44,869 nucleotides of DNA from Lachnospiraceae bacterium (GTDB lineage Bacteria > Bacillota > Clostridia > Lachnospirales > Lachnospiraceae), in assembly GCA_017556805.1 (NCBI GenBank), contig JAFYMC010000037.1:1-44869 (forward strand), in the 5' to 3' direction. Position 1 is the first letter of the stretch; each line of letters starts with the position of its first letter. Shown here in pieces: positions 41,516 through 44,869 of the stretch. The translations under genes and the position numbers were made by a program. A model generated the notes under the pieces. The model saw nothing but the letters and a program-made list of their open reading frames with translations. It was not told the origin of the DNA and made no database searches.

Positions 41516-43105
41516 ATGGATGAAAAAACACATAAGTTTACTATTTTTTTAATGAAAGAGAGTGTTAGTGGATTCAAAGAATGTATAAAACCAGATAAGG
41601 AAGTAGAATATAGATGTCTCAATAGTGAAGGTGGACTTGATGGTGTGATAGTTGTTTCAAAGAGTGCTGAGAGGGTGCCTGAGTGGATTGAATTTTTGAA
41701 TGTTTTCTGTGAAGAAAAGATTCAAATGAAAAAGAACGTATCAAATAAGGCCGTTATGTTAGTTAAGATAAGCAATAGAATTTTGGCATTGACATTTGGT
41801 TTTGGAAGATCCTTTTTGAGGGAAGAGTGTATAGAAAAAAACTTTGGATTTTTAGCGGCATTAAATATGCTTGATCCAGATAAAATTCGTAGTATTAATG
41901 CGGCTACTATTGAAGATATGGTGGTCCAAGTGCAAAAACAAAGCAGTTATGCAACGAGACAAGAAGAGTTTTCGTTGAATGCGATGAATGATATTATGAC
42001 ATCTATTACTGGAAAGTCCCAAAAGGAATTTTGGGCTAGTAGTGTGAGTGGAAAAGATTCACTGGTTGTATCTGTGAAGCTTTTTCCTGTAGACTTGAAA
42101 GAAAGGCTTGAATATTATTTGTCAGCATATAAAAGTGATAGGTACAAAGACCAGGGATTTGCATGGATTGATAATATACGAGAGGAAAGGGATAAAGGGC
42201 GAGTTGAGATTCTGGATAATATGATTTTAGAAAGAATGCAAAGAAAGGATTTAACCAATATTTTTGTTGCACCTCCCGAGACAGTTGATTGGAGTGCGAT
42301 AAAAGGTTTTATGATTTCAGGAGCAAAGAAAAGAAGAGAAAAAAGTGAAAATTACAATGAGGAGCCGAATATTGAAGAATACTTGAATGTGGTAAGAGAG
42401 GAGGTAGATTTTAAGGAAAAAATAAAAAAGGATCGGTTGTTAGTTATGACAGATGATGGATTTGTTCATGTGGTCTCGTCGTTATATGATGCAATTGTAG
42501 CGCAGATAATGTATGAAGAAGAGTTATACATATTATGTAATGGTCGCTGGTTTAATGTTGAAAATGATTTTTTCTCCTCTGTTAAATCTTTTGTAGCGAA
42601 AATCCCGGTGTCGGACATTGACTTACCTGAGTGTAGTTTGGGAGAGGATGAAGGAAAATACAACGAACGTGTAAGTGAAAGTAGTGAAGTTGTGCTATTG
42701 GATAAGAAACTAGTGAGTGTTGATGGAGGTGCGCGCCAAATAGAGGCATGTGATCTCTTTACAAAAAACAGACAATTCGTTCATGTAAAAAATCGAAGTA
42801 GCTCAGCACAATTGAGTCACCTGTTTGCACAAGGAAGGGTATCTGCACAATGTTTTATTAGTGATGAGGAATATCGTAAACAAGTATATCAAAAGGTAAA
42901 AGGAAAGCTTGGAAAGGATATATTTTCTTATCGAAGCAAACCTGGCTCGGAAGAGTTTGAAGTTGTTTATGCTATCATAGCAAAAAAGATTGGGCCGATA
43001 GAAGAGAATCTCCCTTTTTTTAGCATGGTCAATCTGATGTTAGCAGTACAAGAATTGGATAGGATGCATATGAAGTTTTCTGTGAAAATGATTTTGAGGA
43101 AGTGA
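41516..43105 (+). CDS. TIGR04141/DUF6119 sporadically distributed protein
   Basis: 529 residues that match my memory of this family: MDEKTHKFTIFLMKE at the start, then FGFGRSFLREECIEKNFGF, LNMLDPDKIRSINAAT and EFSLNAMNDIMTSITGK, followed by KEFWASSVSGKDSL. The later half has HVVSSLYDAIV, an EEYRKQVYQKVKGKLG helix and FEVVYAIIAKKIG before the end. Family members are scattered among bacteria and tend to lie near restriction-modification or other defence genes; their biochemical function is, to my knowledge, not established. GGAGG lies before ATG 41516. A terminator overlaps its stop. Confidence 0.85.
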   Translation: MDEKTHKFTIFLMKESVSGFKECIKPDKEVEYRCLNSEGGLDGVIVVSKSAERVPEWIEFLNVFCEEKIQMKKNVSNKAVMLVKISNRILALTFGFGRSFLREECIEKNFGFLAALNMLDPDKIRSINAATIEDMVVQVQKQSSYATRQEEFSLNAMNDIMTSITGKSQKEFWASSVSGKDSLVVSVKLFPVDLKERLEYYLSAYKSDRYKDQGFAWIDNIREERDKGRVEILDNMILERMQRKDLTNIFVAPPETVDWSAIKGFMISGAKKRREKSENYNEEPNIEEYLNVVREEVDFKEKIKKDRLLVMTDDGFVHVVSSLYDAIVAQIMYEEELYILCNGRWFNVENDFFSSVKSFVAKIPVSDIDLPECSLGEDEGKYNERVSESSEVVLLDKKLVSVDGGARQIEACDLFTKNRQFVHVKNRSSSAQLSHLFAQGRVSAQCFISDEEYRKQVYQKVKGKLGKDIFSYRSKPGSEEFEVVYAIIAKKIGPIEENLPFFSMVNLMLAVQELDRMHMKFSVKMILRK

Positions 43106-43128
43106 GCAATTCTTTCTCACTTGTTTTC
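43100..43128 (+). terminator. Terminator overlapping the TIGR04141 stop codon
   Basis: AAGTGAG (43100-43106, containing the TGA stop) and CTCACTT (43116-43122), then GTTTTCT. Confidence 0.7.
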
Positions 43129-43164
43129 TACGGCTAATTATTTTGTGCAGATAACTGCAGAGTG

Positions 43165-43188
43165 CAATTTTGATTGCAATCAAAATTG
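43165..43188. promoter_or_regulatory. Perfect 24-bp palindrome at the hsdM promoter, candidate operator
   Basis: CAATTTTGATTG (43165-43176) and its exact inverted partner (43177-43188) meet with no spacer. The centre lies within the -35 box TTGCAA (43174-43179), so a bound dimer would block RNA polymerase. Confidence 0.7.
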
Positions 43189-43202
43189 TTAAAGTGTATA
43201 AT
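43174..43202 (+). promoter_or_regulatory. Promoter of hsdM
   Basis: TTGCAA (43174-43179), 17 bases, perfect TATAAT (43197-43202), giving a leader of about 58 bases to ATG 43267. Confidence 0.75.
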
Positions 43203-43266
43203 TGTATATGAAAAGAACATACAAATTGTTCCCTATGCGAGCAATTTTGAAGAAAGGACTCACAAC

Positions 43267-44730
43267 ATGATTACAGGCGAATTACGTAATAAGATAGACA
43301 AGATATGGGAAACCTTTTGGACCGGTGGAATAACCAATCCACTGGATGTTATTGAGCAGTTTACATATTTGCTGTTTATAAAGCAGCTGGACGATATGGA
43401 TACCGTAAAAGAGAATGAAGCTAACTTTCTTGGTGTGCCGTTTGAGTCGATGTTTGCAGGGGATTATCAGAAGTATAAGTGGAGCAAGTTTAAGAATCTG
43501 GGGTCTGCTGATGAGATGTATAAGCTTGTGGCAAATGAAGTGTTCCCGTTTATAAAGAATTTGCATCAGGATGGAGATTCTGCATATGCCAGATACATGG
43601 GAGATGCAATCTTTAAGATTCCGACTGCAGCAATGTTGACTAAGATTGTTGACGGTATTGACAAGCTAGAATTGGGGGATGCAGACTCTAAGGGGGATTT
43701 GTATGAGTATTTGCTTTCGAAAGTTGCTACAGCAGGTACAAATGGTCAGTTTAGAACACCACGTCATATCATTAGAATGATGGTGGATTTGGTAAAACCG
43801 AAGCAGGATGACATTATTATTGATCCGGCAATGGGAAGTGCCGGTTTCCTAATTGAGGCGCAACAGTATTTAAGGGATAATCATGCGGACATGTTCCTAA
43901 ATGCTAAATTGAGAGACCACTTTAATAACGAAATGTTCTATGGAAATGATATGGACAGAACGATGCTTCGTATCGGTGCCATGAACATGATGTTACATGG
44001 TGTTCATAATCCGAATATTTCCTATCGAGACAGTCTGTCTGAGCAGAATACGGACTCTGAGAAGTATACCCTTGTATTGGCAAATCCACCGTTTAAGGGG
44101 AGTTTGGATTACGAAGCAGTGTCTGCGGATTTATTAAAGGTTACTAAGACGAAGAAGACGGAGTTGCTTTTCTTGGCACTGTTTTTGCGTATTCTGAAAA
44201 AGGGTGGAAGAGCGGCTGTAATTGTTCCGGATGGAGTGTTGTTTGGTAGTAGCAATGCACATAAGCAGATTCGAACAGAGATTATAAATAACAATAAGTT
44301 GGATGCAGTAATATCTATGCCGAGTGGTGTGTTTAAGCCGTATGCAGGTGTATCTACGGCAATCTTAATCTTTACGAAGACCGGTTCCGGCGGAACGGAC
44401 AAGGTATGGTTTTATGATATGAAGGCTGATGGATATAGTTTGGATGATAAGCGACAGGAGATTTCTGATTGTGATATCCCGGACATTGTCAACCGTTTCA
44501 ATAATCTTGAAGCGGAGTCAAGGAGAGCTAGAACGGAGCAAAGTTTCTTTGTGGCGGTGGATGAGATTGTTGCTAATGATTATGACTTGTCCATAAACAA
44601 GTATAAAGAAGTGGTGTATGAGCAGGTTGAGTACGAATCTACAGAAGTAATTGTTGGTAAAATCGAGCAGATTGAAGAGGAGATTCAAAAGGAATTTACT
44701 GAATTGAAGAATTTGCTCGGGCTTAAATAA
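43267..44730 (+). CDS. hsdM: Type I restriction-modification methyltransferase subunit
   Basis: HsdM is the N6-adenine methyltransferase subunit of type I systems, acting in an M2S complex with HsdS. The 487-residue protein opens with the HsdM N-terminal helical domain (MITGELRNKIDKIWETFW, then DVIEQFTYLLFIKQLDDMD). It contains GQFRTPRHIIRMMVDLVKP, the SAM motif DPAMGSAGFL (about 186-195) and the catalytic NPPF (about 273-276). Motif I has Ala where Gly is usual (GSAG for GSGG). ATG 43267 follows GAAAGGAC; an in-frame start at 43174 overlaps the promoter and is rejected. hsdS begins 25 bases later. Confidence 0.96.
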   Translation: MITGELRNKIDKIWETFWTGGITNPLDVIEQFTYLLFIKQLDDMDTVKENEANFLGVPFESMFAGDYQKYKWSKFKNLGSADEMYKLVANEVFPFIKNLHQDGDSAYARYMGDAIFKIPTAAMLTKIVDGIDKLELGDADSKGDLYEYLLSKVATAGTNGQFRTPRHIIRMMVDLVKPKQDDIIIDPAMGSAGFLIEAQQYLRDNHADMFLNAKLRDHFNNEMFYGNDMDRTMLRIGAMNMMLHGVHNPNISYRDSLSEQNTDSEKYTLVLANPPFKGSLDYEAVSADLLKVTKTKKTELLFLALFLRILKKGGRAAVIVPDGVLFGSSNAHKQIRTEIINNNKLDAVISMPSGVFKPYAGVSTAILIFTKTGSGGTDKVWFYDMKADGYSLDDKRQEISDCDIPDIVNRFNNLEAESRRARTEQSFFVAVDEIVANDYDLSINKYKEVVYEQVEYESTEVIVGKIEQIEEEIQKEFTELKNLLGLK

Positions 44731-44754
44731 ATTCAGATTTGTGGAGATGATGAA

Positions 44755-44869
44755 ATGACAAAAAGACGGTTAGGTGATATATGTAACGTTGTTTCAGGAA
44801 GTACGCCCAAGACCAATGTGGAGGAATTTTGGGATGGTGATATCAAATGGATTACACCGGCTGAATTAA
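44755..44869 (+). CDS. hsdS: Type I restriction specificity subunit, 5' part only
   Basis: The first 38 residues of HsdS, cut by the window end. The sequence KRRLGDICNVVSGSTPKT followed by FWDGDIKWITPAEL is the typical beginning of a target-recognition domain (the SGSTP and W-IT-P elements). HsdS recognises the DNA site and holds two HsdM subunits. ATG 44755 follows GGAG at 44743-44746, 24 bases after the hsdM stop. An hsdR nuclease gene would be expected just beyond the window. Confidence 0.92.
   Translation, partial: MTKRRLGDICNVVSGSTPKTNVEEFWDGDIKWITPAEL

Noticed and set aside
1-44869. tRNA or rRNA genes, integrase or attachment sites
   Set aside because: None could be recognised by eye; the accessory segment's boundary has no tRNA or integrase within the window.

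Overview
The window reads as chromosome of a low-to-moderate GC, spore-forming Firmicute, most likely a member of Clostridia of the Lachnospiraceae type. This is inferred from the gene families and gene order: rpmB, Asp23/Gls24, FakA/YloV and recG in a row; rsmD-coaD next to ylbM-ylbJ; an alpha/beta-type small acid-soluble spore protein; strong AGGAGG-type ribosome sites; and numerous intrinsic terminators. No rRNA, tRNA, CRISPR array, prophage or insertion-sequence transposase is visible.

Layout. (1) 1-5.3 kb: housekeeping block with ribosomal protein L28, a previously unlisted 45-residue membrane protein on the minus strand, an Asp23-family protein, a fatty-acid-kinase-like DAK protein, a small membrane protein and RecG helicase. 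(2) 5.4-14.4 kb: one tightly packed operon beginning with a SpoVK/CbbX-type AAA+ ATPase and continuing into surface-glycan genes: two family-2 glycosyltransferases, UDP-galactopyranose mutase and two very large polytopic GT-C-like membrane proteins. (3) 14.5-19.1 kb: small membrane protein, spore protein, rsmD-coaD-coiled-coil protein operon, and on the minus strand ylbM (tmcAL) and ylbJ. (4) 19.1-24.3 kb: a NarL-type two-component system on the minus strand, divergent from a three-gene ABC-2 exporter. (5) 24.4-26.6 kb: an iron-sulfur flavin enoate/dienoyl reductase. (6) 26.6-33.8 kb: a 237-bp palindromic element, then an eight-gene operon with an OmpR-type two-component system, two exported proteins, two ABC permeases, an ABC ATPase and a further anchored protein. 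(7) 33.8-37.0 kb: an MsbA-like ABC exporter on the minus strand, divergent from a cobalamin riboswitch that precedes a transcobalamin-like DUF4430 lipoprotein and an ECF S-component. (8) 37-40.6 kb: chemoreceptor, zinc-ribbon membrane protein, a 36-residue protein and a SIMPL-domain protein. (9) 40.65 kb to the end: an AT-richer accessory segment with an anchored protein of unknown function, a TIGR04141/DUF6119 protein, and a type I restriction-modification locus (hsdM, start of hsdS) that runs off the window.

The most interesting points are: the start of a probable defence island, whose hsdM promoter carries a perfect 24-bp palindrome centred next to its -35 box; the B12-riboswitch-controlled pair of a transcobalamin-like lipoprotein and an ECF S-component; a 41-bp element repeated without gaps directly after two unrelated stop codons and ending in intrinsic terminators; a second repeat family placed just behind terminators and in front of the next gene; the 237-bp REP/MITE-like palindrome at the edge of the second two-component/ABC block; and a two-component/ABC operon with three uncharacterised extracytoplasmic proteins. 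Functions are assigned from protein motifs and remembered family features only; no database search was possible.
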